DNA from: Polaribacter sp. SA4-10
GTDB lineage: Bacteria > Bacteroidota > Bacteroidia > Flavobacteriales > Flavobacteriaceae
Length of the DNA stretch: 64,000 bases
NCBI RefSeq assembly: GCF_002163835.1
Contig: NZ_CP019331.1
Location: 2,641,001-2,705,000 of the forward strand
Direction: 5' to 3'
Shown here piece after piece: positions 1 through 7,854 of this stretch. The position numbers were made by a program, and so were the translations under genes. Below the pieces are notes generated by a model. It searched no databases. It was not told where the DNA came from and saw nothing but the letters and a program-made list of their open reading frames with translations. Position 1 is the first letter of the stretch; each line of letters begins with the position of its first letter.

Positions 1-1085
1 AAGGAAGTATTGTTAATAATCAATTATTAATATTAACATCAATATTAGGAGCTATTGCTTTTTTTAAGTTTTTCTTTTTTTTCTTACTTAAAAAATATAG
101 ATCATTAGGTAATAATTTTAGGACTACTATTGTTTTAGGGAACGATGACTCAACTAAAAAAATTATAAAAATATTTAATAGTAAGGCCAATTTAGGGTAT
201 AAATATTTAGGTTTTTTTTCAGATAAAGAATATAAGAACTCTACTTATTTAGGGAGATTAAAGGACTCTTTTAAATATGCAAATGAAAATGTTGTAGATG
301 AAATTTATTGTTCGTTATCAGCCTTAACAAAAGACCAAATTAAAGATGTTAATAAATTTGCTGCTGAAAAAGAAATTATTTTAAAACTAATTCCAAACAC
401 AGATGAATTGTATAGTAAAAATCAAAGTGCAGAGTATTATGATGATACTTTATTAGTTTTAAATGTAAATAAACTACCCTTTGAATTTGCTGAAAATTTT
501 TATATTAAAAGAGTTTTCGACATTTTGTTCTCTCTTTTCGTTTGTCTATTTTTTCTTTCTTGGTTGTGGCCAATTCTTTGGGTTTTTGTAAAATTTGAAT
601 CAAAAGGACCTTTACTATTTAAACAAGGTAGAGAGGGGATTAATGGTGAAGAGTTTATTTGTTATAAATTTAGATCGATGAGGTTTAATGAGGAATCAGA
701 CAAAGTGCATGCTACAAAAAACGATAGAAGAGTTACTAAAATAGGTGCTTTTTTAAGAAAAACAAGCATGGATGAATTGCCTCAGTTTTTAAATGTTTTA
801 TTTGGTGATATGAGTGTTGTTGGACCAAGACCTCATTTAGAGAGCTTGTCTGTAGAGTATCAAAAAGATGTAGATGATTATTTAAAAAGACATATTGTAA
901 AACCAGGGATTACTGGTTTAGCTCAAGTAAGTGGTTACAGAGGTGAAATAAAAAAGAGGTCAGATATTAAAAATAGAGTGCGTTTTGATATTTTTTACAT
1001 AGAAAATTGGTCTTTTTTATTAGATATTAAGATTATTATGCAAACACTTTTAAACGTTTTTAAGGGAGAAGAAAAAGCATATTAA
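1..1085 (+). CDS. Polyprenyl glycosylphosphotransferase (WcaJ/WbaP-like), 5' partial
   Basis: The reading frame is open from base 3 to the TAA at 1083-1085, so the gene starts before the window; the TTG at 408 is internal, not a start. Proteins of this family move a sugar-1-phosphate from a nucleotide sugar to undecaprenyl phosphate, the first step of exopolysaccharide or O-antigen assembly at the inner membrane. Seen here: the end of an N-terminal hydrophobic segment, a Rossmann-like CoA-binding-3 region (TIVLGNDDS onward), a long membrane hairpin (RVFDILFSLFVCLFF), then the conserved catalytic domain with KFRSM, TSMDELPQFLNV, GDMSVVGPRP and KPGITGLAQVSG. The next glycosyltransferase starts one base after the stop, so the two are very likely co-transcribed. 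Which sugar is transferred cannot be read from sequence. Confidence 0.93.
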   Translation, partial: GSIVNNQLLILTSILGAIAFFKFFFFFLLKKYRSLGNNFRTTIVLGNDDSTKKIIKIFNSKANLGYKYLGFFSDKEYKNSTYLGRLKDSFKYANENVVDEIYCSLSALTKDQIKDVNKFAAEKEIILKLIPNTDELYSKNQSAEYYDDTLLVLNVNKLPFEFAENFYIKRVFDILFSLFVCLFFLSWLWPILWVFVKFESKGPLLFKQGREGINGEEFICYKFRSMRFNEESDKVHATKNDRRVTKIGAFLRKTSMDELPQFLNVLFGDMSVVGPRPHLESLSVEYQKDVDDYLKRHIVKPGITGLAQVSGYRGEIKKRSDIKNRVRFDIFYIENWSFLLDIKIIMQTLLNVFKGEEKAY

Positions 1086-1086
1086 T

Positions 1087-1824
1087 ATGATAACAGCTTC
1101 AATTGTTTTATATAATGAGAATATAGAAACACTTAAAAAAACGGTTGATTCATTTCTAAACACACCAATTAAAAAGAAGTTATACTTAATAGATAACAGT
1201 CCTAATAATAATTTAGAAAGCCATTTTATTAATTCAGAAATTGAATATATTTTTGTTGGTAAAAATAGTGGTTTCGGAAAAGCACATAACTTTATTCTAG
1301 ATAAAATTAATTCCCAATTTCATTTAATTTTAAATCCAGATGTTGCGTTTGATGCTGAAGTTATTCCTGCTTTAATCAAAGAACTAAAAGCAAATAAAGA
1401 GGTTGCATTTATTTCACCTAAAGTTGTATCTCCTAATAATGAATACCAATACATTTGTAGAAAACACCCTACTATTATTGATTTAATAAATAGAAAAATA
1501 AATTTTTCTAAAAAGAAAATATATAACAATGAGTATAGAAATCAAGATTTGGAGAAATCATTTTACCCAGATTTTATTCATGGATGTTTTATGCTTTTTA
1601 AAACACAAGATTTTAAAGATTTAAAAGGTTTTGATGAGCGTTATTTTTTATATATGGAAGATGCTGATATTTGTAAAAAGATAGATAATATGGACAAAAA
1701 TAAACTCTATTTTCCTAAAGTTAAAATTACACACCACCATCAAAGAGGATCTTCAAAACACTTTAATTTATTCTTATATCATATTTCATCTGCAATAAAA
1801 TATTTTTTAAAGTGGAATTTCTAA
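1087..1824 (+). CDS. Glycosyltransferase family 2 (rhamnosyltransferase-like)
   Basis: A 245-residue GT-A glycosyltransferase of the WbbL/RfbN type, expected to add one sugar to a lipid-linked surface glycan at the cytoplasmic face of the membrane. The N-terminus ASIVLYNENIETLKKTVDS is the classic GT2 opening. The usual DxD position reads NPDVAFD near residues 83-89. The acceptor-side motif GCFMLFKTQDF followed by GFDERYFLYMEDADICKKI is typical of rhamnosyltransferase-like members. The start ATG lies one base after the stop of the preceding glycosylphosphotransferase, which places it at the end of that polysaccharide operon. Donor and acceptor are unknown. Confidence 0.9.
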   Translation: MITASIVLYNENIETLKKTVDSFLNTPIKKKLYLIDNSPNNNLESHFINSEIEYIFVGKNSGFGKAHNFILDKINSQFHLILNPDVAFDAEVIPALIKELKANKEVAFISPKVVSPNNEYQYICRKHPTIIDLINRKINFSKKKIYNNEYRNQDLEKSFYPDFIHGCFMLFKTQDFKDLKGFDERYFLYMEDADICKKIDNMDKNKLYFPKVKITHHHQRGSSKHFNLFLYHISSAIKYFLKWNF

Positions 1825-1850
1825 TGAGATAAATGACTTCTTGAAAATGA

Positions 1851-1877
1851 CTTTCTTGTGAAAGCGGGAATCCAAAG
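1851..1877. repeat. Possible fragment of a REP-like palindromic element
   Basis: A short stretch downstream of the glycosyltransferase contains CTTGTGAAAGCGGGAATCC, which resembles half of the repeats with inward CATTCCTG / CAGGAATG arms seen elsewhere in this window (51177-51246). Only one arm is present, so it would be a worn copy. Identification rests on a short similarity and is weak. Confidence 0.3.
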
Positions 1878-1886
1878 AATTTAAAA

Positions 1887-1894
1887 TATATTTG
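1887..1894 (+). promoter_or_regulatory. -7 promoter element for purD
   Basis: TATATTTG matches the flavobacterial -7 consensus TAnnTTTG and lies 20 bases before the purD ATG at 1915. No TTG is seen at the usual -33 spacing, so only the -7 part is supported. Confidence 0.5.
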
Positions 1895-1914
1895 CAGCTA
1901 ACAAAACAACACAA

Positions 1915-3189
1915 ATGAATATTCTAATTTTAGGTTCTGGTGGAAGAGAACATGCTTTTGCTTTAAAATTATCTCAAAGTAATAAAATAAATCAACTTTT
2001 TGTGGCTCCTGGAAATGCAGGAACAGATAAAATTGCAAAAAACATTAACATAAGTCTTACAGATTTTGAAGCGGTCAAAAAGACGGTTTTAGAAAACGAA
2101 ATTAAAATGGTAGTTGTTGGTCCAGAAGTACCTTTAGTTGCTGGTATACATGATTTCTTTTTAGCTGATGAAGATTTAAAGAATATTCCAGTAATTGGTC
2201 CTAAAAAAGATGGCGCATTATTAGAAGGAAGTAAAGATTTTTCTAAACAATTCATGCAAAAACATGGAGTTCCTACAGCCCGTTATCAATCATTTACAAA
2301 AGAAAACCTAACTGAGGGCTTCGCTTTCTTAGAAACATTAGCACCTCCTTTTGTTTTAAAAGCCGATGGTTTAGCTGCAGGAAAAGGTGTTTTAATTTTA
2401 AATTCTTTGGAGGAGGCTAAAGCTGAATTGGAAGAAATGGTTTCTAATAATAAATTTGGAGAAGCATCATCTACAGTTGTTATTGAAGAATTTTTAAAAG
2501 GAATAGAATTGTCTGTTTTTGTTTTAACAGACGGAAAAAACTATAAAATTTTACCATCAGCAAAAGATTATAAGCGAATAAGTGAAGGGGATACAGGTTT
2601 AAATACTGGTGGAATGGGTGCAATTTCTCCTGTTCCTTTTGCAGATGAGGCCTTTTTAAATAAAGTGGAAGAATTAGTAGTAAAACCTACAATTGCCGGC
2701 TTGTTAAAAGATGGAATTGATTATCGTGGGTTTATCTTTATTGGTTTAATGAATGATAATGGAAATCCTTCTGTAGTAGAATATAACGTAAGAATGGGAG
2801 ACCCTGAAACGGAAGTAGTTTTACCAAGAATAGAATCAGATTTATTTGATTTATTTGATGGAGTAGCAAATCAAAATTTAGATGAAAAATCTTTTAAGGT
2901 TACTTCTAAAACAGCCACAACTGTAATGTTAGTTGCTGGAGGTTACCCAGAAGCGTATGAGAAAAATAAAGAAATTACGGGCTTAGAAAATGTAACTGAA
3001 TCTACTGTTTTTCATGCAGGAACAATAATTAAAGATAATAAAGTTGTTTCTAATGGAGGTAGAGTTATGGCTGTTACTTCTTTTGGAGATACTATAGAAG
3101 AAGCTTTAGAGAAATCTTATAGAAGTATCGCTAAAATTTCTTTTGATAAGATGAATTATAGAAAAGACATTGGTTTTGATTTAATTTAA
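1915..3189 (+). CDS. purD: Phosphoribosylamine--glycine ligase (GAR synthetase)
   Basis: Catalyses ATP-dependent joining of glycine to 5-phosphoribosylamine, step two of purine synthesis, in the cytosol. At 424 residues it is full length. The N-terminal domain opens with MNILILGSGGREHAFALKL. The ATP-grasp domain follows, with GPEVPLVAGI (about 70-79), LKADGLAAGKGV (about 148-159), LNTGGMGAISPVP (about 229-241) and EYNVRMGDPETEVVLPR (about 290-306), all family signatures. The start is supported by a -7 element 20 bases upstream. A glycosyltransferase gene follows after 4 bases, so the two may share a transcript. Confidence 0.97.
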   Translation: MNILILGSGGREHAFALKLSQSNKINQLFVAPGNAGTDKIAKNINISLTDFEAVKKTVLENEIKMVVVGPEVPLVAGIHDFFLADEDLKNIPVIGPKKDGALLEGSKDFSKQFMQKHGVPTARYQSFTKENLTEGFAFLETLAPPFVLKADGLAAGKGVLILNSLEEAKAELEEMVSNNKFGEASSTVVIEEFLKGIELSVFVLTDGKNYKILPSAKDYKRISEGDTGLNTGGMGAISPVPFADEAFLNKVEELVVKPTIAGLLKDGIDYRGFIFIGLMNDNGNPSVVEYNVRMGDPETEVVLPRIESDLFDLFDGVANQNLDEKSFKVTSKTATTVMLVAGGYPEAYEKNKEITGLENVTESTVFHAGTIIKDNKVVSNGGRVMAVTSFGDTIEEALEKSYRSIAKISFDKMNYRKDIGFDLI

Positions 3190-3193
3190 AATC

Positions 3194-4240
3194 ATGAAAA
3201 AAATAATTGTTGCACCTTTAAATTGGGGTTTAGGCCACGTTTCTAGGTGTGTACCAATTATTGAATTACTCTTAGAAAATAATTTTACGCCAGTTCTTGC
3301 TTCTGATGGCAAAGCCTTAGAATTTTTAAATAAAGCGTTTCCAGATTTAGAAAGTTTCAATTTACCTTCTTACAATATATCTTATGGAAAAAATCTGCAA
3401 TGGAAGTTGTTTTTACAAATTCCAAAAATTGTAAGTGCTGTTAAAAATGAACAAAAAGTAATAGCAGAGTTTATTGATAAAGATAAAGAGGTTGTTGGCG
3501 TTATTTCTGATAATAGATTTGGCGTTAGAAGTTGCAAAGTTCCGTCAATATATATTACGCATCAAATTAATGTTTTCTCAGGAAGCACCACTTTTTTAAC
3601 AAGTTATATTCATCAAAAAATAATAAAAAAGTTTGATGAATGTTGGATTCCAGACACTCCTAATTCAACGTTTTCAGGAAAACTATCATCAACAAAAATA
3701 AACTCAACTTTAAAATATATTGGCGTTTTAAGCAGGTTTAAAAAAGAGAATTTAGATAAAACGATTGATGTTTTACTTCTTATTTCTGGTCCAGAACCAA
3801 ATAGAACTTTTTTAGAGGATACATTAAAATCAGCATTTAAAAACGATAAAAGAAATATTGTTTTTGTTTTAGGTAAAGTTGAAGAAGTAGAAAAAAAATG
3901 GGCGGAAGAAAATATAATTTTTTATAATTTTCTTCTAACAGATAAGCTTGAGAAGTTAATTAATTCGGCAAAAATTGTGGTTTGCAGATCTGGTTATTCT
4001 TCAATAATGGATTTATCAGTTTTAGAGAAAAAAGTTTTTTTTATCCCAACTAAAAATCAACCTGAACAAGCGTATTTAGCAAATTATTTAACAGAAAAAA
4101 GAATGGCTCCTCAGTGTAGTTTGAAAGATTTTTCGGTTGAAAAACTATTAGAAGATAAAGACTATAAAGGTTTAAAATCAGAAGAGATTAAATTGAATTC
4201 AAATTTATTTAGCCTTTTCCATAGTAAAAGAAAATTCTGA
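3194..4240 (+). CDS. MurG-like glycosyltransferase (GT-B fold), substrate unknown
   Basis: A 348-residue GT-B type protein. The N-terminal phosphate-loop-like motif NWGLGHVSRCVPIIELL (about 10-26) resembles the GxGH motif of MurG/GT28 enzymes. The C-terminal half has CRSGYSSIMDLSVLEKKVFFIP and PEQAYLANYLTEK, matching the nucleotide-sugar binding region of that superfamily. It is not murG itself, being outside a cell-wall cluster and lacking the MurG family's usual flanks. It starts 4 bases after purD. Its last 36 bases overlap, tail to tail, the end of the histidine kinase gene on the other strand, so the C-terminal residues FSLFHSKRKF are antisense to kinase codons. Confidence 0.75.
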   Translation: MKKIIVAPLNWGLGHVSRCVPIIELLLENNFTPVLASDGKALEFLNKAFPDLESFNLPSYNISYGKNLQWKLFLQIPKIVSAVKNEQKVIAEFIDKDKEVVGVISDNRFGVRSCKVPSIYITHQINVFSGSTTFLTSYIHQKIIKKFDECWIPDTPNSTFSGKLSSTKINSTLKYIGVLSRFKKENLDKTIDVLLLISGPEPNRTFLEDTLKSAFKNDKRNIVFVLGKVEEVEKKWAEENIIFYNFLLTDKLEKLINSAKIVVCRSGYSSIMDLSVLEKKVFFIPTKNQPEQAYLANYLTEKRMAPQCSLKDFSVEKLLEDKDYKGLKSEEIKLNSNLFSLFHSKRKF

Positions 4241-5245
4241 TCCTTCACCATAGACACTTTTCAATAAAATAGTTTCATTGTGAGCTTCTACAATGTGTTT
4301 TACAATAGATAATCCTAAACCAGAACCACCTTGTTCTCGAGATCTACTATGGTCTACTCTATAAAAACGTTCAAATAAACGAGGAAGATGTTTTTGCTTA
4401 ATTCCTTCTCCATTATCAATCACTTTTACAATCACTTTGTTAATATTGTAAGAATCTACAGCAATAATTGTAGTTCCATTTGGTTTTCCGTATTTAATAG
4501 AATTTACTATTAAATTTATTAAAACTTGCTCAATTTTTTCAATATCACCATGTACTAAAACAGGAAATGCATAAGCCTTATCAAACTTTAGCGTTATGTT
4601 TTTCTTTTTAGCTTTCATTTCAAACAAATCACACACATCTTGTATGAGCTCTAAAACATTAAAGGATTCTATATTAAGCTTCATTCCATCTGTTTCAAGT
4701 TTAGCAATCATGTCTAAATCTTTTATAACAGCAACTAACCTTTCTACTCCTTTATTAGCTCTTTCTAGGTATTTGGTTCTTATTTCTTTATCATTTACAG
4801 CACCCTCTATTAATGTTAAAATATACCCTTGCACAGTAAAAAGGGGTGTTTTTAGTTCATGAGCTACATTTCCTAAAAAATCTCTTCTAAAAGAATCTCT
4901 TTCGGTTAAACTTTCTATTTCTAAACGCTTTCCTTCAACAAATTTCTGCATTCTTTTAGAAAGCTTGTCAATATCTGTAGTTGCAGAATCTCTGTCTAAA
5001 TCATTAACATCAAGAATAGACACTTCTTCGTAAATCTTTTTTAACCGTCTATATATAAAATGTTCAGCTCTATATTGAATAGTTAAAAAAGTAATAAAGA
5101 AAAAAACTATTACTGATATTAAAACACTGGGAAGTCCTAACTGGTTACTAATAAAAAAGTAGGCAATTGTTGCAATTAAAACCGTAATAATAGTTAAGTA
5201 GGTTGCAGACCAAAGTGCATATGTGTATGTTTTTTTGAACTTCAT
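4205..5245 (-). CDS. PhoR-type sensor histidine kinase
   Basis: A 346-residue membrane sensor kinase, the partner of the response regulator 13 bases upstream. Two N-terminal membrane helices (about 13-32 and 38-57) with almost no periplasmic loop are followed by a linker. The HisKA domain has the phospho-acceptor H129 in GNVAHELKTPLFTVQG. The HATPase domain has the N box LINLIVNSIKYGK, G1 DNGEGI, F box FERFYRVD and G2 GGSGLGLSIV. Kinases with this layout, paired with an OmpR-family regulator, are often called PhoR in Flavobacteriia. With so little outside the membrane, it may sense membrane state or rely on partner proteins (inference). The 3' end overlaps a convergent glycosyltransferase. 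Confidence 0.9.
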   Translation of the reverse strand: MKFKKTYTYALWSATYLTIITVLIATIAYFFISNQLGLPSVLISVIVFFFITFLTIQYRAEHFIYRRLKKIYEEVSILDVNDLDRDSATTDIDKLSKRMQKFVEGKRLEIESLTERDSFRRDFLGNVAHELKTPLFTVQGYILTLIEGAVNDKEIRTKYLERANKGVERLVAVIKDLDMIAKLETDGMKLNIESFNVLELIQDVCDLFEMKAKKKNITLKFDKAYAFPVLVHGDIEKIEQVLINLIVNSIKYGKPNGTTIIAVDSYNINKVIVKVIDNGEGIKQKHLPRLFERFYRVDHSRSREQGGSGLGLSIVKHIVEAHNETILLKSVYGEGSEFSFTMEKAK

Positions 5246-5258
5246 AAAAGAAAATTTA

Positions 5259-5954
5259 TTATTCTGCTCCTTCTAATACAAATTTATAACCAACTCCTTT
5301 TACAGTTTTAAAATGATCATCACCTATTTTTTCACGCAATTTTCTAATGTGAACATCTATGGTTCTGCCACCAACCACAACTTCATTTCCCCAAACAGTA
5401 TCTAAAATAACTTCTCTTTTAAATACTTTACCTGGCTTAGAAGTTAATAAAGAAAATAATTCAAATTCTTTTCTTGGAAGGGAAATTTTAGTGCCTGCTT
5501 TATAGACCACATATTCATCTCTGTCTATAACGATATCTCCAATTTTATAAGTTTCTTCACTCTCTTCTTCGTTTTTTAATCTTCTTAACAAAGATTTTAT
5601 CTTACTTACTAAAACTTTTGGTTTAATAGGTTTTGTAATGTAATCATCTGCGCCAGACTCAAAACCGGCAACTTGAGAATAATCTTCTCCTCTAGCTGTT
5701 AAAAAAGAAATAATAACATTTTCTAGAGATTTTATCTTTCTAATTTTTTCACAAGCTTCAATCCCATCCATTTCTGGCATCATTATATCTAATAAGATTA
5801 AATGTGGAATATTTTTTTTAGCAGACTTTATAGCTTCATTTCCATTTGAGGCTGTAAATACTTGATACCCTTCATTTTTTAAATTGTATCCAACAATTTC
5901 TAAAATATCTGGCTCATCATCAACCAATAAAATTTTAATATCACTTTTATTCAT
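5259..5954 (-). CDS. OmpR/PhoB-family response regulator
   Basis: A two-domain DNA-binding response regulator. I take the ATG at 5954 (MNKSDIKILLVDDEPD) as the start; a TTG 27 bases further upstream would add an unconserved tail. In this numbering the receiver domain has the acidic pair D12/D13, phospho-acceptor D56 in LLDIMMP, the switch residue T86 and K108 in DDYITKPI. The C-terminal winged helix ends with GGRTIDVHIRKLREKIGDD and the conserved VKGVGYKF. It is co-oriented with and directly upstream of its sensor kinase gene, so they form one operon. Targets are unknown; a phosphate-type regulon is only a guess from family resemblance. Confidence 0.93.
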   Translation of the reverse strand: MNKSDIKILLVDDEPDILEIVGYNLKNEGYQVFTASNGNEAIKSAKKNIPHLILLDIMMPEMDGIEACEKIRKIKSLENVIISFLTARGEDYSQVAGFESGADDYITKPIKPKVLVSKIKSLLRRLKNEEESEETYKIGDIVIDRDEYVVYKAGTKISLPRKEFELFSLLTSKPGKVFKREVILDTVWGNEVVVGGRTIDVHIRKLREKIGDDHFKTVKGVGYKFVLEGAE

Positions 5955-6193
5955 AATGGGTGTAAAAAGTATGAATACCAAAAATAGCGATTATTATGTA
6001 ACAAAAACAACTCCTTAACAATCATTTAATCTGTTGGAATTCTATTAACGTTTATATAACATAACAAATAGTAACTCTTTTGTTATCAAATGAATAGTTT
6101 CTTGTAAAAATTAACAATTAATTAATCTGTTGTAAGTCAAGAGGTCATCGAATTATTTCCTATATTTACAAAACAAACTTTAAAATATTACAC

Positions 6194-7033
6194 ATGAAAA
6201 AAAATTACATTTTTACTTTATTAATTACATTAATAACAGCTTTGTCTTTTGGACAAGATTTAATGATTACAGGTCTTTATGATGCTGGTTTGACTGGTGG
6301 TACTCCAAAAGGGGTAGAGCTTTTTGTTATAAATGATATTGCAGATTTAAGCATTTACGGAATTGGTAGCGCAAATAATGGAGGAGGAACTGATGGCGAA
6401 GAATTTACTTTTCCAGCAGATGCCGTTACAGCTGGAGCTTTTATTTATATTTCTACAGAAGTACCAAACTTTAATGCCTTTTTTGGCTTTGATCCAGATT
6501 ATACAGATGGTTCTATGGGAATTAATGGAGATGATGCTGTAGAATTATTTATGAATGGTGCTGTAATAGATCTTTTTGGTGATATTAATACTGATGGATC
6601 AGGAGAAGATTGGGATCATTTAGATGGTTGGGCATATAGAAATAATAACCAATCACCATCAGTAACTTTTAACAGTGCAGATTGGATATTTAGTGGAATA
6701 AATGTTTTTGATGGAGAAACAACAAATGCAACAGCAACAACTCCTTTTCCTACAGGCACATACACTAATTCAACAGCTTCTGTAAAGAAGAATAATATCG
6801 AAGGCTTTGCGACATACCCAAATCCAATTACAAACAATACATTTACAATTACTAGCAGCAGTAGTAGTAAAAAAGAGTTTGCTATTTTTAATGTATTAGG
6901 TAAAAAAGTACTTTCATCAAATTTTTCTGGTGTAAAATCAAATGTTGATGTTTCTGCAATTAATTCAGGAATCTATATTTTAAAAGTAACTGAAGAAGGT
7001 AAAACTGCTACTAAGAAATTAGTGATTAGATAA
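6194..7033 (+). CDS. Secreted lamin-tail-like protein with T9SS sorting tail
   Basis: A 279-residue exported protein. An N-terminal signal peptide (MKKNYIFTLLITLITALSFGQ) precedes a lamin-tail-like domain (about 22-170; LMITGLYDAGLTGGTPKGVELFVIND, then GDDAVELFMNGAVIDLFGDIN). The last 80 residues or so form a type A type IX secretion sorting domain: YPNPITNNTFTI, FNVLGKKVL, INSGIYILKVTEEGKTATKKLVI. It should cross the outer membrane by T9SS and be released or anchored at the surface. The function of the lamin-tail domain is not known; in secreted bacterial proteins it often accompanies nucleases, but no nuclease domain is present. The gene stands alone with its own terminator. Confidence 0.88.
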   Translation: MKKNYIFTLLITLITALSFGQDLMITGLYDAGLTGGTPKGVELFVINDIADLSIYGIGSANNGGGTDGEEFTFPADAVTAGAFIYISTEVPNFNAFFGFDPDYTDGSMGINGDDAVELFMNGAVIDLFGDINTDGSGEDWDHLDGWAYRNNNQSPSVTFNSADWIFSGINVFDGETTNATATTPFPTGTYTNSTASVKKNNIEGFATYPNPITNNTFTITSSSSSKKEFAIFNVLGKKVLSSNFSGVKSNVDVSAINSGIYILKVTEEGKTATKKLVIR

Positions 7034-7068
7034 AATACCTTTATTACTATAAGATTATTTTTTACCTT

Positions 7069-7100
7069 AAAAGCTCCGAATTTATTCGGAGCTTTTTTTT
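7069..7100 (+). terminator. Rho-independent terminator
   Basis: A perfect 12-bp stem (AAAAGCTCCGAA / TTCGGAGCTTTT) with a 4-base loop and a T run ends the transcript of the T9SS cargo gene. Confidence 0.85.
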
Positions 7101-7134
7101 GTATATTTAATGTGAAAAAGAAAAACGTATTACT

Positions 7135-7854
7135 ATGAATTTATCTGTTAAATTAAATGATATCCTTTTTTTGGATATTGAAACAGTTCCTGAAAAAGAA
7201 AACTGGAATCAATTACCTAAAGAAACGCAAGAACTCTATGAAAAGAAAACTCAATACCAACGTAAAGAAGAATTTACTGCTGCAGCGTTTTATGAACGTG
7301 CTGGAATTTGGGCAGAATTTGGAAAAATAATTTGTATTTCTGTGGGTTATTTTGTGGATATTGAAAATAAAAAGCAATTAAGACTAACCTCTTTTTTTGG
7401 TGATGATGAGCATAAATTGTTAACCGAATTTAAGGTTTTATTAGACACCCACTTTGTTAAGAAGAGTAATGTTTTATGTGCGCATAATGGTAAAGAATTC
7501 GATTTCCCTTTTATTGCAAGAAGAATGATTGTTCATCAAATAGAGCTGCCTATACAGCTAAATTTATTTGGCAAAAAACCTTGGGAAGTACCTCATTTAG
7601 ATACTTTAGAAATGTGGAAGTTTGGAGATTACAAACATTACACATCTCTTAAGCTATTAACGTCTATTTTAGGGGTTCCTTCGCCAAAAGATGATATTGT
7701 TGGCAGTGAGGTTGCAGATGTTTATTACAAGGAGAGAAACATACAAAGAATTGTAAGCTATTGTGAAAAAGACACAATAGCTGTAGCACAAATTTTATTA
7801 CGTTTTAACAATCAAGAATTATTAAAAGATAAAGATATTATAAGTGTAAATTAG
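7135..7854 (+). CDS. PolB-like 3'-5' exonuclease
   Basis: A 239-residue DEDDy-type exonuclease of the predicted PolB-like group. Seen: Exo I FLDIETVPE with D14 and E16, Exo II HNGKEFDFPFIARRM with D123, and Exo III YCEKDTIAVAQI with Y209 and D213, the expected metal-binding and tyrosine residues. The protein has no polymerase domain. It would trim single-stranded 3' ends in DNA maintenance (family inference). The last 4 bases overlap, tail to tail, the end of the ABC-F gene on the other strand. Confidence 0.88.
   Translation: MNLSVKLNDILFLDIETVPEKENWNQLPKETQELYEKKTQYQRKEEFTAAAFYERAGIWAEFGKIICISVGYFVDIENKKQLRLTSFFGDDEHKLLTEFKVLLDTHFVKKSNVLCAHNGKEFDFPFIARRMIVHQIELPIQLNLFGKKPWEVPHLDTLEMWKFGDYKHYTSLKLLTSILGVPSPKDDIVGSEVADVYYKERNIQRIVSYCEKDTIAVAQILLRFNNQELLKDKDIISVN

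Noticed and set aside
408..1085. Start of the first gene at TTG 408
   Set aside because: The same frame is open from base 3 and encodes the expected N-terminal domain, so 408 is internal.
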